In this document: positions 7,818-16,479 of the stretch, in pieces | Numbering within the stretch: the first letter of the stretch is position 1 | Layout: the number at the start of each line of letters is the position of its first letter | DNA from: Rhodococcus sp. 06-235-1A | GTDB taxonomy: Bacteria > Actinomycetota > Actinomycetes > Mycobacteriales > Mycobacteriaceae | Assembly: GCF_002258785.1 (NCBI RefSeq) | Contig: NZ_NOYI01000012.1 | Span: 124,001 to 188,000, forward strand | Length of the DNA stretch: 64,000 bases | Reading direction: 5' to 3' | The notes under the pieces: generated by a model | Told to the model about the DNA's origin: nothing | Database searches by the model: none | Seen by the model: only the letters and a program-made list of their open reading frames with translations | Position numbers and translations under genes: made by a program

Positions 7818-9491
7818 GTGATAGTGCAGCGCATCCGGCGCGTCGTCGACGGGGTTGCCGAGAAATTCGGCCGGTCCACGTCCGCTCTGATTGCCCCCGA
7901 GCGCCACTTCGACCCCGCGCACCCGTGGTTTCTCACTGCCCCCGAGCGGGGCAACGACGACACCCGAATTTCGGCGTGGACCGAGGGCAACCGCGTCGAG
8001 AATCTGGTGCACGGCAAGACCTACTTCGCTGCACTCGCACGAGCCCTGGAGCAGACCGAGCGCGACGATCTGGTGCTCTTCACCGATTGGCGCGGCGACC
8101 CGGAGCAGCTGCTCACCGACGACGGCGTGACTGTCGAAGATGCCCTGGCCGCCGTCGCGCACCGCGGTGGCATCGTCAAGGGCATGGTGTGGCGCTCCCA
8201 CATGGAGACCCTTGGTTTCACCGGCCCGAAGAACCGCAAGCTCGCGCTGCGGCTGGAGGACGCGGGCGGCGAGGTCATCCTCGACCAGCGCGTGCTGGTG
8301 ACCGGAAGCCACCATCAGAAGTTCGTGGTCGTACGGTACGGCAGGAAAGATCTGCCCGACATCGCATTCGTCGGTGGCATCGACCTGGCCCGTGCTCGAC
8401 GCGATGATGCCGATCATTTCGGCGATCCGGTCTCGCGTCCCTTCCCGCCCGAGTACGGCGAGATCCCAGCGTGGCACGACGTGCAGGTGCAGATCGAAGG
8501 CCCGGCGGTACGAGACGTCGAAGACGTCTTCCGCGAACGCTGGGAGGATCCCGCGGCTCTCTCCCGTTTGCCGTGGCACGCAATACCCGACCTGCTGCGC
8601 GGAGTGACGCGCGAACCGTCGGAACTCCCTCCTGCGGCCGAGGCCCCGGAGCCGCAGGGCACGTGCTCGGTGCAGCTGTTGCGCACCTATCCCCGCCGAC
8701 GCCCCGCCTACCCCTTCGCAACGAAGGGCGAGCGCAGCGCGGCCCGCGCGTACGCCAAAGCCCTCGACAGGGCCGCCGAGTTGATCTACATCGAGGATCA
8801 GTACCTGTGGTCGGTGGATGTCGCACGCGTCTTCGCCGCTGCGCTGAGACGGAAACCGAACCTCAAGCTGGTGGTGGTGGTCCCCAAGCACCTCGACGAC
8901 GACAGCAACTTGACCATTCCTTCTGCGCTGCTGGGACACTCGGCGGCACTCGGAGTCATCCGCGCGGCCGGCGGTGACCGCGTTCTGGTACTCGACATCG
9001 AAAACGACCGTGGCATACCGGTATACGTGCACTCGAAGGTCTGCATCATCGACGACGTGTGGACCGCGGTGGGATCGGACAACTTCAATCGCCGCTCCTG
9101 GACCCATGATTCGGAGCTGACTGCGGCCATCGTCGACGAGGAGCGCGACAACCGCGAACCACTCGACCCAGCCGGACTGGGCGACGGTGCCCGCACCCAT
9201 GCCCGCAACCTGCGCCTGGAGCTGATTCGCGAGCACCTGGGGCGGGCCGACGGCGACGACGCAGACCTCGTCGACCCGCAGCAGTTCTTCGACGTGGTCT
9301 CGGCCAGCGCGACCGCTCTCGACAACTGGCATCGCAAACCGTCCGCCAAGTCCCGGCCCGTCGGCCGACTGCGCAGGCACGAGATCTCGGTGCCGCCCGT
9401 CTGGCAGCAGCGACTCGCAGCACTCGCCTATCGGTTGTTCGTCGATCCCGACGGCCGCCCCATCGGGATGCGCCTGCGTCGTCGATTCTGA
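7818..9491 (+). CDS. Phospholipase D-family protein
   Basis: A 557-residue protein of the PLD superfamily with two phosphatidyl-transfer motifs. The second, VHSKVCIIDDVWTAVGSDNFNRRS, is a complete HxKx4D motif. The first, SHHQKFVVVRYGRKDLPD followed by FVGGID, has the His and Lys (H166, K168) but Arg where the motif's Asp normally sits; the GG-ID and paired His spacing are as in eukaryote-like PLDs. YIEDQYLW precedes the second motif. I chose GTG 7818 (purine-rich GGTGGGA about 10 bases upstream); the open frame back to 7215 is antisense to the aldo/keto reductase. No signal peptide is visible, so a cytosolic or membrane-associated lipid phosphodiesterase is likely. Confidence 0.85.
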   Translation: MIVQRIRRVVDGVAEKFGRSTSALIAPERHFDPAHPWFLTAPERGNDDTRISAWTEGNRVENLVHGKTYFAALARALEQTERDDLVLFTDWRGDPEQLLTDDGVTVEDALAAVAHRGGIVKGMVWRSHMETLGFTGPKNRKLALRLEDAGGEVILDQRVLVTGSHHQKFVVVRYGRKDLPDIAFVGGIDLARARRDDADHFGDPVSRPFPPEYGEIPAWHDVQVQIEGPAVRDVEDVFRERWEDPAALSRLPWHAIPDLLRGVTREPSELPPAAEAPEPQGTCSVQLLRTYPRRRPAYPFATKGERSAARAYAKALDRAAELIYIEDQYLWSVDVARVFAAALRRKPNLKLVVVVPKHLDDDSNLTIPSALLGHSAALGVIRAAGGDRVLVLDIENDRGIPVYVHSKVCIIDDVWTAVGSDNFNRRSWTHDSELTAAIVDEERDNREPLDPAGLGDGARTHARNLRLELIREHLGRADGDDADLVDPQQFFDVVSASATALDNWHRKPSAKSRPVGRLRRHEISVPPVWQQRLAALAYRLFVDPDGRPIGMRLRRRF

Positions 9492-9535
9492 TGTGCTTGT
9501 CGTTTCGGACCTGACATTTCGGGCATTCACTCTCG

Positions 9536-10489
9536 ATGCCTCCTTCCTCTCGAACATTCAGCGCCCTCGTCTTCGCACCGTCTCCGTTGTTGACGGTGAC
9601 CCTCGACGCTGCCCCCAACGGCTCCACCGAACTGCATGTGCACGCGGGCGGTCAGGGCCACTGGATCGCTCGGATGGCGTCGGTGCTCGGTCTCGATGTC
9701 ACACTCGCCGGGGTCTTCGGCGGCGAGATCGGTGCCGTGTTGCGCGGCATCGTCGAGAGTGAGGGCATCTCCGTCGTCTCCGTCGATATCGGCCAGGAAA
9801 GTGGCTCCTACGTCCACGATCGCCGCAGCGGGGAGCGTGAGGTACTGGCCACAGTGGATCCGCCGCCGCTGGCCAGGCACGCGCTCGACGATCTGTTCGG
9901 CGCGGCCCTTGCCGCCGGTGCCCGCAGCGATGTGGCGATTCTCGGTGGGCCACACGCCGAAGACATCGTTCCGCCCGAGGTGTACGAGAGGCTGTGCGCG
10001 GATCTCACCGCCCTGGGTAAGACGGTGGTGGCCGACCTATCGGGGCCGACCATGATCGCTGCGCTCGCCGGCGGCCTCACGGTGCTCAAAGTCAGCCACG
10101 AGGACCTCATCGCCGACGGCCGGGCCGAGTCCGAGGACCCGGCGCACCTCATCGACTCGATGCGGCAGATGCATGACGACGGTGCGGAGATCGTGGTGAT
10201 CTCACGGGCAGGAGATCCAGCTCTCGCACTGGTGGACGGAGACGTGCTCGAAATAGTCACGCCGGGTCTGCGCATGGTCGATCACCACGGAGCAGGAGAT
10301 TCGATGAGTGCAGGCATCGCCGCGGGGCTGGCTCAGGGACTGTCGGTCCCGGAGGCGTTACGACTCGGCGGCGGAGCGGGCACGGCGAACGTCACGCGGC
10401 GCGGCCTGGGTAGCGGGCGACGCGACTTGGTTCTCGGCCTCACCGAGTCGGTGGAGGTTCGGCCGTACGCGAAGGCAGGCAAGAAATGA
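9536..10489 (+). CDS. PfkB-family sugar kinase
   Basis: ATP-dependent carbohydrate kinase with the ribokinase fold, 317 residues. It has the N-terminal GGQGHWIARM glycine motif, corresponding to the sugar-binding GGxxxN region, and the C-terminal GAGDSMSAGI signature, whose Asp is the catalytic base. The sequence between (LKVSHEDL, VVISRAGDPALAL) matches the LacC/1-phosphofructokinase branch in outline. It overlaps surE by 4 bp (ATGA at 10486) and so is probably co-translated with it. The sugar phosphorylated is not determinable. Confidence 0.87.
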   Translation: MPPSSRTFSALVFAPSPLLTVTLDAAPNGSTELHVHAGGQGHWIARMASVLGLDVTLAGVFGGEIGAVLRGIVESEGISVVSVDIGQESGSYVHDRRSGEREVLATVDPPPLARHALDDLFGAALAAGARSDVAILGGPHAEDIVPPEVYERLCADLTALGKTVVADLSGPTMIAALAGGLTVLKVSHEDLIADGRAESEDPAHLIDSMRQMHDDGAEIVVISRAGDPALALVDGDVLEIVTPGLRMVDHHGAGDSMSAGIAAGLAQGLSVPEALRLGGGAGTANVTRRGLGSGRRDLVLGLTESVEVRPYAKAGKK

Positions 10490-11235
10490 GAGCTCTGATC
10501 ACCAACGACGACGGCGTGCACAGCGCGGGTATCGCCCTGCTCGCACGAGTGGCCGCGCAGGCCGGTCTCGACGTCGTCGTGGCAGCGCCGCACGAGGAGC
10601 GCAGCGGGGCCAGCGCGGCGTTGACCGGCATGGGCGTCGACGATCACCTCGGCATCGAAGCGGTGAAGCTCGAAAGTCTGCCGGGCGTATCGGCGTATGC
10701 GGTGCAGGCCTCGCCCGCCCTCATCGCGTTCGTCGCCACCCGCGGCGCATTCGGCGACCCTCCGGATCTGGTGCTCTCCGGGATCAATCACGGCCCCAAT
10801 ACCGGTGCTGCCGTACTGCATTCGGGCACCGTCGGCGCGGCGCTGACGGCACTGACCCATGGAGTTCCTGCCATGGCATTGTCGTCGATCGCCACCGAGC
10901 CTGCCCATTGGGAGACAGCCGAGCACGTGACCCGTATCGCGGTGACGTGGATGATGGCGCACCGCGAGATCGACGCAGTGGTCAACGTCAACATTCCCGA
11001 CGTTCCCCTGCAGGAGTTCGCAGGCATCACACCGGCGTCGCTGGCCCGCTACGGTGCGGTGCAAGCCGAAATAGGCGATCGCGGAGAAGATTTCGTCACC
11101 GTACGCTTCGACGAGATCCAAGCCGAGGACGACGATTCCGACGCCTCACTGCTGGCCGCGAACTGGGCGACGTTGACGGCGATCCGCCCGCCGAGCGAGG
11201 TGGACGGCATCGACCTGTCGGCGATGCGCGGCTGA
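10486..11235 (+). CDS. surE: 5'/3'-nucleotidase SurE
   Basis: Metal-dependent nucleotidase that dephosphorylates nucleoside monophosphates (survival protein E). Motifs: the N-terminal ITNDDG metal-binding Asp pair, AAPHEERSGASAALT with the conserved Ser, LVLSGINHGPNTGAAVLHSGTVGAALTA with the metal-ligand Asn, and VNVNIPDVP. At 249 residues the length is normal. It is translationally coupled to the PfkB kinase upstream; the pairing may link a sugar phosphate and a nucleotide-processing step, but that is inference. Confidence 0.92.
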   Translation: MRALITNDDGVHSAGIALLARVAAQAGLDVVVAAPHEERSGASAALTGMGVDDHLGIEAVKLESLPGVSAYAVQASPALIAFVATRGAFGDPPDLVLSGINHGPNTGAAVLHSGTVGAALTALTHGVPAMALSSIATEPAHWETAEHVTRIAVTWMMAHREIDAVVNVNIPDVPLQEFAGITPASLARYGAVQAEIGDRGEDFVTVRFDEIQAEDDDSDASLLAANWATLTAIRPPSEVDGIDLSAMRG

Positions 11236-11329
11236 CCCACTTCGTCCGTGCCCGCCGGAATGTGTCGGTGGTGTCGTGCACACTGGGAACCATCACCGCA
11301 CATGCCACGGACCTAGGGGGTCACCGCAT

Positions 11330-12367
11330 ATGACGTTTCGATCTGTAGTTCCACCGTTCCTGCTCGAGCGGCTGCAGGGAGCTGGTGCCCGCGCCACGCT
11401 GCTCGCCGACCGTGAGATGCGTGCAGGCCGCGAGGTGGTCCAGGCTCGCACCGCCATTGCTCCGCGCACCGGCGGCACGCTGGAGCGCACGATCTCCGAT
11501 GCGAAGTCCACTCGCGATCTTCCCGGCCAGCAGGTACGAGCCGAGGGTGAGGATCCCACCGGCGATGAGGCGACCGACGAGGCGTACGACGGTCTCGGCG
11601 CGACCTACGCATTCTTCGACGAGGTCTACGGCTACTCGAGTCTCGACGGCAGCGGCCTGCCCCTCGATGCAACGGTGCACTACGGACAGGACTACGACAA
11701 CGCGTTCTGGGACGGCTCGCGCATGGTGTTCGGCGACGGTGACGGTGAGGTGTTCGCTCGATTCACCGTCTCGCTCGGCGTCATCGCGCACGAGCTCGCG
11801 CACGGGTTCACGCAGTACACCACCCCGCTCGAATACAAGGACCAGGCCGGCGCACTGAACGAGTCGATCTCCGACGTCTTCGGCGCACTCGTCGAGCAGT
11901 ACACCGCCAAGCAGAACGCCGAGGACGCGTCGTGGCTCATCGGTGAAGGGCTTTTCCTGCCCGCGGTGCAGGGCAAGGCATTGCGTTCGCTGCTCGAACC
12001 CGGCACCGCGTACGACGACGACGTACTCGGCAAAGATCCGCAGCCGGCCAGCATGGACGATTTTGTGGTCACCACCGAGGACGACGGCGGCGTGCACATC
12101 AATTCGGGTATCCCCAACCGAGCCTTCGCCGTTGCCGCCACCACGCTCGGCGGTCCGGCCTGGGATCGCGTCGGGCAGGTGTGGTTCGACACGATGACGG
12201 TCGGCGGACTGTCGCCGACGGTCGACTTCGCCGGCTTTGCCGCCGGAACACTCGCGGCGGCGAACAAGCGATTCGGAGCCGGGTCCGACGTTTCCGAGGC
12301 CGTGGCCACGGGTTGGTCTACCGTGGGAGTTCAGACAACATGGAAGCCGAGCGACGATCGGGTGTGA
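11330..12367 (+). CDS. Protealysin-like M4 metalloprotease
   Basis: A 345-residue thermolysin-family zinc protease without a classical signal peptide. Zinc and catalytic residues: HELAH at 154-158, GALNESISD with Glu178 (20 residues after the second His, as in thermolysin), and GGVHINSGIPNRAF with the catalytic His. The N-terminus carries VVPPFLLERL, matching the PP-x-L motif of the short propeptide of protealysin-like enzymes instead of the long FTP/PepSY propeptide. The ATG at 11330 is preceded by AGGGGG 10 bases upstream; the frame opens earlier at 11276. A small probable inhibitor gene follows after 10 bp. Protealysins act inside the cell or are released by a non-classical route. Confidence 0.88.
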   Translation: MTFRSVVPPFLLERLQGAGARATLLADREMRAGREVVQARTAIAPRTGGTLERTISDAKSTRDLPGQQVRAEGEDPTGDEATDEAYDGLGATYAFFDEVYGYSSLDGSGLPLDATVHYGQDYDNAFWDGSRMVFGDGDGEVFARFTVSLGVIAHELAHGFTQYTTPLEYKDQAGALNESISDVFGALVEQYTAKQNAEDASWLIGEGLFLPAVQGKALRSLLEPGTAYDDDVLGKDPQPASMDDFVVTTEDDGGVHINSGIPNRAFAVAATTLGGPAWDRVGQVWFDTMTVGGLSPTVDFAGFAAGTLAAANKRFGAGSDVSEAVATGWSTVGVQTTWKPSDDRV

Positions 12368-12377
12368 TCGAGGGCAG

Positions 12378-12659
12378 ATGAGCCTGCGCATCGAGGTACT
12401 ACGAACCGGCGGTGTCGCCGGAATGTCCAAGCGCGGCGTCGTCGAGACCGACGAGCCGGAATGGCAGTCGTTGGTCGAGGCTGCCCAGCCGTACATTGCC
12501 GATCAGCAATCCGCCGACGCGGCCGAGTCGAATGCCCGCGACACATTCGTCTGGAGTGTGTCAGTGGGCGAGCACTCGTGCCGGGTGGGCGATTCGAACC
12601 TGACCGGGCCGCTACGCGACCTCGCGGAGCGCACACTCCGCGAGGGTCGCGTCAGGTAG
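12378..12659 (+). CDS. Probable emfourin-type inhibitor of the adjacent M4 protease
   Basis: A 93-residue protein beginning MSLRIEVLRTGGVAGMSKRG. The opening strand with an R-x-GG-x-AG motif, the midsection of about 30 residues with a helix (WQSLVEAAQPYI), and the later WSVSVGEHSCRVGD strand pair match the layout of emfourin, the proteinaceous inhibitor encoded next to protealysin in Serratia. Position is strong support: it starts 10 bp after the protease stop on the same strand. I used the ATG at 12378, an internal start of a longer frame from 12237 that would overlap the protease. No signal peptide, so both proteins would meet in the cytosol. Function is inferred from family resemblance and context. 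Confidence 0.7.
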   Translation: MSLRIEVLRTGGVAGMSKRGVVETDEPEWQSLVEAAQPYIADQQSADAAESNARDTFVWSVSVGEHSCRVGDSNLTGPLRDLAERTLREGRVR

Positions 12660-12660
12660 T

Positions 12661-12681
12661 TCAGACCTGTAAGTCAGGCCT
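12661..12681. terminator. Weak hairpin between convergent genes
   Basis: AGACCTG and CAGGCCT flank a five-base loop with one mismatch, between the emfourin-like stop and the convergent reductase stop at 12674. It is short and partly overlaps that stop, so it is only a candidate terminator. Confidence 0.3.
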
Positions 12682-13333
12682 TCCACTCCTCGCTGCGTTC
12701 TTCGGTAGCCTGCCCCAGCGCCTCGACGAGTGCGTCGACTCCGAAGTCCTTGCCGTACGAGGGCGTACCCGGATGCTGACGCCACGACTGGGCGAGGGTT
12801 CCACCGTCGACGGGGTCGAAACCGAGCTCGTCGATCACCGAGAACACAAGCTTCTTGGCATCGTCGTCGTCACCTGCGATCGGCAGCGCAATTCGACCGC
12901 TGGCCCCGGCCGGCACGCCCTTCTCGAGCAAATGCTTGTACCAAATTCCGTTGAACGCCTTGATCACCGGCTCACCGAGCTGCTGTGACACCCACACACT
13001 TTCGGGCGTGCCACCCTCGATGTCCTCGATCAAACCGTCCCGCTGCTGCGGGTAGTAGTTGTTGGTCTCGATGATCGGGGCACCAGGCTTGCGGGCACTG
13101 GCGATACCCGGAGCCAGATCCGGCACGTTCTTCTGCGGAATGCTCAGAAGCACGAGGTCCGCATCCTGCGCGGCGTCAGCCGCCCAGACTGCCGTCGCTC
13201 CGGTCTCTGCCGCCAGATCTGCCAGGGTCTCCGGGTCGCGTGAATTCGAGAATCGAACCTCGTGACCCAGCGCCGCCCACCTCCGAACGAGGGTGCCGCC
13301 GATCAGTCCACTACCGATGATTCCAATTTTCAT
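12674..13333 (-). CDS. NADPH:F420 oxidoreductase-like NAD(P)-binding protein
   Basis: A 219-residue Rossmann protein of the COG2085 type. It begins MKIGIIGSGLIGGTLVRRWAALGHEVRFSNSR, a GxGxxG site followed by an Asn-Ser-Arg loop that in this family binds the 2'-phosphate of NADPH. LVLLSIPQ and VIKAFNGI are other family segments. Start at the ATG 13331-13333; ten extra codons upstream lack the fold. True F420 reductases and uncharacterised paralogues cannot be separated by sight; the family is widespread in F420-making actinobacteria. Confidence 0.75.
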   Translation of the reverse strand: MKIGIIGSGLIGGTLVRRWAALGHEVRFSNSRDPETLADLAAETGATAVWAADAAQDADLVLLSIPQKNVPDLAPGIASARKPGAPIIETNNYYPQQRDGLIEDIEGGTPESVWVSQQLGEPVIKAFNGIWYKHLLEKGVPAGASGRIALPIAGDDDDAKKLVFSVIDELGFDPVDGGTLAQSWRQHPGTPSYGKDFGVDALVEALGQATEERSEEWKA

Positions 13334-13369
13334 ACTCGAACCAACACGCCCGACCCGAAACAATTCCCG

Positions 13370-14860
13370 TCAGGATCCGATCGAGACTTTCGACCGCGGT
13401 CGACCGAACTTCATGGCGTTGTCGACGAGCTTGCCGTAGCGCAGAACCGGCAGGTCGCGGAAGTAGTTCATCCGCAGCTTCCACGGGGTCTCGCTTCCCT
13501 GCCTCGGGAAGTTGTCGACGGCACGCAACACGTAACCCGCTGCGAAGTCGAGGAACGGTTCTTCGTCGATCGACGGGTCGCGCTCGAGTTCGACCGTGCT
13601 GTATCCCTTCTCGTCCATGTGCGCGAGCAGTCGCATGACGTAGTTGGACACCATGTCGGCCTTCAGCGTCCACGAGGCGTTGGTGTAGCCGACGACGAAA
13701 GCGAAGTTGGGGATACCGGTGAGCATCATGCCCTTGTAGGCCATGGTGCTGGGCAGGTCCACGTCCTCGCCGTCGACGCGGAACGTCGCACCACCGAGCG
13801 CTGAGAGATTCAATCCCGTTGCGGTGACGACGATATCGGCATCGAGATGCTGGCCGGACTTCAGCTGCAGGCCGGTTTCGGTGAAGCGCTCGATGTGATC
13901 GGTGACGATCGAGACCTCGTCCTTGCGGATCGAACGGAACAGATCGTTGTCGGGCACCAGACACAGACGCTGATCCCACGGGTTGTACGACGGGGTGAAG
14001 TGGGTGTCGAGATCGTATCCCTTCGGCAGCCACCCCTCCTGCAACGTGCGGATCCGCTTCTTCATGAATTCCGGGTACTTCTGGCTCAGTGTGTAGATCA
14101 GCATCGCCATCGACACGTTCTTGAGCCGAGTGACGCTGTACGCCCACTTCTTCGGCAACCTCTTGCGGAGTGTCTGCGCAATCGGGTCCTTCGACGGCAG
14201 AGAGAGGATATAGCTCGGCGAGCGCTGCAGCAGCGTGACATGCTCGGCATCACGGGCAAGATTGGGGGCCAATGTGATCGCCGTGGCGCCACTGCCGATG
14301 ACGACGATCTTCTTGCCCGCATAGTCCAGATCCTCGGGCCAGTGCTGCGGGTGGATCACCTGCCCGCCGAAATTCTCCTGGCCGGCGAACTCGGGGGTGA
14401 ACCCCTTGTCGTAGTTGTAATAGCCGCTGCAGGAGAACACGAACGACGCGGTGATCGTGACTGTTTCGTCGGTGTCGCTACGAAGCGCGGTCACGGTCCA
14501 GAACTGCTGTTCGGACGACCATTCGAGGGCAATCACCTTGTGGTGGAACCGAATGTGCTTGTCGACCCCTGCTTCTCGGGCGGTTTCGACGATGTAGTTG
14601 CGAATGTCGGTGCCGTCGGCGATGGACTTCTCGCCCATCCACGGCTTGAAGCTGTACCCGAGGGTGTACATGTCGGAATCGGAGCGAATACCGGGGTAGC
14701 GGAACAGATCCCACGTGCCACCGATCGCGTCGCGGCTCTCGAGAATGGTGTACGTCTTCCCGGGCAGATCGTGCCCGAGATGACGCGCGGCCCCGATGCC
14801 GGACAGGCCGGCACCGATGATGAGGACATCGACCTCGGGGGTGGTCAGTACGGCAGTCAT
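13370..14860 (-). CDS. EthA-like FAD-containing (Baeyer-Villiger type) monooxygenase
   Basis: A 496-residue class B flavoprotein monooxygenase. Motifs: N-terminal FAD site GAGLSGIG; the fingerprint FxGxxxHxxxW as FGGQVIHPQHW; NADPH site VIGSGATA; GTWDLFRYPGIRSDSDMYTLG; ATGLN near the C-terminus. From memory, long stretches match M. tuberculosis EthA, the enzyme that oxidises ketones and activates ethionamide. It probably inserts oxygen beside a carbonyl in ketones using NADPH and O2. It is followed at 27 bp by an SDR on the same strand, which could supply the ketone by oxidising an alcohol, and a TetR regulator is divergent beyond the SDR. Confidence 0.9.
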   Translation of the reverse strand: MTAVLTTPEVDVLIIGAGLSGIGAARHLGHDLPGKTYTILESRDAIGGTWDLFRYPGIRSDSDMYTLGYSFKPWMGEKSIADGTDIRNYIVETAREAGVDKHIRFHHKVIALEWSSEQQFWTVTALRSDTDETVTITASFVFSCSGYYNYDKGFTPEFAGQENFGGQVIHPQHWPEDLDYAGKKIVVIGSGATAITLAPNLARDAEHVTLLQRSPSYILSLPSKDPIAQTLRKRLPKKWAYSVTRLKNVSMAMLIYTLSQKYPEFMKKRIRTLQEGWLPKGYDLDTHFTPSYNPWDQRLCLVPDNDLFRSIRKDEVSIVTDHIERFTETGLQLKSGQHLDADIVVTATGLNLSALGGATFRVDGEDVDLPSTMAYKGMMLTGIPNFAFVVGYTNASWTLKADMVSNYVMRLLAHMDEKGYSTVELERDPSIDEEPFLDFAAGYVLRAVDNFPRQGSETPWKLRMNYFRDLPVLRYGKLVDNAMKFGRPRSKVSIGS

Positions 14861-14887
14861 ATCAGCAACGATTCCTTCGGTGGGGGG

Positions 14888-15754
14888 TCAGCTGGTCTTG
14901 TTACGAGCGCTCTCGGACCTACCGAGGCGAGCTACTTCTTCGTCCATCTTGGGCAGGATGGTCGGCACGTGCGCCAGCATGCTGCGATCGCCGACGCGCG
15001 AGGTGATGACGGCCTTGAACCAGGACGCTGCACCCACCCAGCGCGGTACGTACACGCGACGCTTGCGCTTGGCCAGGCCGTCGACGAACGCGTCGACGCA
15101 TTGCTCGACGGTCATGGTCTTGCCGAGCGGGCCGGGCAGTACCGCAAGCAAATCCTGGAATGCCGTGAGATCGGATTTGGCGTCCTGCACCATCGGGGTG
15201 TCGATCCACGCCATATGAGCCGAGCCGACGTCCACTCCTCGGTAGTTCACTTCCAGCCGAAGCGCATTCGCGAAGTGTTCGGCCGCAGCCTTGCTCGCGT
15301 TGTAGGCCGCCAAGCCGGGGCAGGGGGTGAATGCCGCGAGCGAGGAGACGACGAGGATGTAGCCGTTGCGTTCGATCAGCGACGGCAGGGCGGCGCGGAC
15401 GGTGTTGAACACGCCCATCACGTTGATGTCCATGACGCGTTGGAATGTGGCCGGGTCGACCTGCATGATCGATCCGTAGCTGGCGATACCGGCGTTGGCG
15501 AGCACCAGATCGATACCTCCGTAGGCCGCAATGCCGCCGTCGACTGCGCGCTGCATGTCGTCCAGATTTCGGACGTCTGCCACGAACGCCTCGGCCTTCA
15601 GCTGCGTCGCCAGCTCTCGCAGCGGGGCCTCGTCGACGTCGACGAGTATCAGCTGAGCACCACGTCCGGCCAGCGCCCGTGCCGTTGCGGCACCGATTCC
15701 CCGTGCTGCTCCGGTGATCAGAACGACCTTGTTGCGTAGCGTCGACGCCGCCAT
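14888..15754 (-). CDS. Short-chain dehydrogenase/reductase
   Basis: A 288-residue classical SDR. It has TGAARGIGAATA (cofactor glycine motif), a VDVD acidic end of beta-2 that favours NAD over NADP, NAG (LANAGIASYG), VVSSLAAF (catalytic Ser) and YNASK (catalytic Tyr and Lys). The C-terminus beyond residue 220 (RVYVPRWVGAASWFKAVITSRVGDRSM) is an extension common in SDRs next to mycobacterial monooxygenases. It is transcribed ahead of the EthA-like gene, so an alcohol-to-ketone-to-ester route is a reasonable inference. Confidence 0.88.
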   Translation of the reverse strand: MAASTLRNKVVLITGAARGIGAATARALAGRGAQLILVDVDEAPLRELATQLKAEAFVADVRNLDDMQRAVDGGIAAYGGIDLVLANAGIASYGSIMQVDPATFQRVMDINVMGVFNTVRAALPSLIERNGYILVVSSLAAFTPCPGLAAYNASKAAAEHFANALRLEVNYRGVDVGSAHMAWIDTPMVQDAKSDLTAFQDLLAVLPGPLGKTMTVEQCVDAFVDGLAKRKRRVYVPRWVGAASWFKAVITSRVGDRSMLAHVPTILPKMDEEVARLGRSESARNKTS

Positions 15755-15799
15755 GTGCTCCCCCTCGATCGGAATGCTTGTCTGCGAACACTTTGCATC

Positions 15800-15817
15800 T
15801 GATACCGAGCGGTGTCA
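15800..15817. promoter_or_regulatory. Candidate TetR operator between SDR and TetR genes
   Basis: TGATACCG and CGGTGTCA form an 18-bp dyad with one mismatch per arm pair and a two-base centre. It sits in the 73-bp divergent space, 46 bp from the SDR start and 11 bp from the regulator's GTG. Location and size fit a TetR-family site. Confidence 0.5.
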
Positions 15818-15827
15818 AGATCTGTGT

Positions 15828-16472
15828 GTGACCACGCATCACAGTGAAGTCGGCCGCGCCTACCGAGGTGCCGACCCGCAGCAGCGGCAGCAGGAGCGTC
15901 GAATCCGCCTGCTCGACGCCGCCGTCGAGGTCTTCGGCACCACCGGCTACCGGACCGCAACCGTGGAGAAGGTGTGCAGCGAGGCGGGCCTGACCAAGCG
16001 CTACTTCTACGAGTCGTTCACCAACAGCGAGGACCTGCTGATGGCGACCTATGCCCGCGCCACCGACGCCATGCGCGAGAGCATTCTCGCCGGAGCTGCC
16101 GCAGAGACGAACTCCAGCGAGCAGGTGCTCCGCGGAGCCCTCACCGGCTTCTTCACGTTCGTCGCCGAACAGCCCAAGTCTGCACGCATCGCCTTCGTGG
16201 AAATCCTCGGCGTTTCGCCTACCGTCGACGCGCTGTACCGCAAGACCACCACCTCGTTCTCCGCGACGGTGCTACAGGTGGCCGAGACCGTCGGTTCCAG
16301 CCGCGGGCTCGCCGGGCCCAACCGTCGAACACTGGCCATGGGACTGGTGGGCGCGGTCCTCACCATCGCCCAACAGTGGCTGCTCTCCCCCGAACGCGAA
16401 CCGTTGGACTCGGTGATCGCCAGCGCCCACACCATTCTGGCCGCAGTGGTGTTCGGCCGCGTCGACGGCTAG
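15828..16472 (+). CDS. TetR-family transcriptional regulator
   Basis: A 214-residue regulator. The helix-turn-helix is RIRLLDAAVEVFGTTGYRTATVEKVCSEAGLTKRYFYESFTNSEDLL, followed by a helical ligand-binding domain (TetR_C). I chose GTG 15828 (VTTHHSEVGRAYRG); the frame is open to 15714 but that overlaps the divergent SDR. It most likely represses the SDR/EthA-like operon and perhaps itself through the dyad at 15800. It is not a recognisable EthR orthologue. Confidence 0.88.
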   Translation: MTTHHSEVGRAYRGADPQQRQQERRIRLLDAAVEVFGTTGYRTATVEKVCSEAGLTKRYFYESFTNSEDLLMATYARATDAMRESILAGAAAETNSSEQVLRGALTGFFTFVAEQPKSARIAFVEILGVSPTVDALYRKTTTSFSATVLQVAETVGSSRGLAGPNRRTLAMGLVGAVLTIAQQWLLSPEREPLDSVIASAHTILAAVVFGRVDG

Positions 16473-16479
16473 TGAGTTT

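Noticed and set aside
6915..9557. 880-codon minus-strand open frame
   Set aside because: Only the last 282 codons (from 7763) are the aldo/keto reductase. The rest lies antisense to the PLD-family gene, which has the real motifs.
13847..15739. 630-codon plus-strand open frame
   Set aside because: Antisense to the EthA-like monooxygenase and SDR; it has no recognisable domain.
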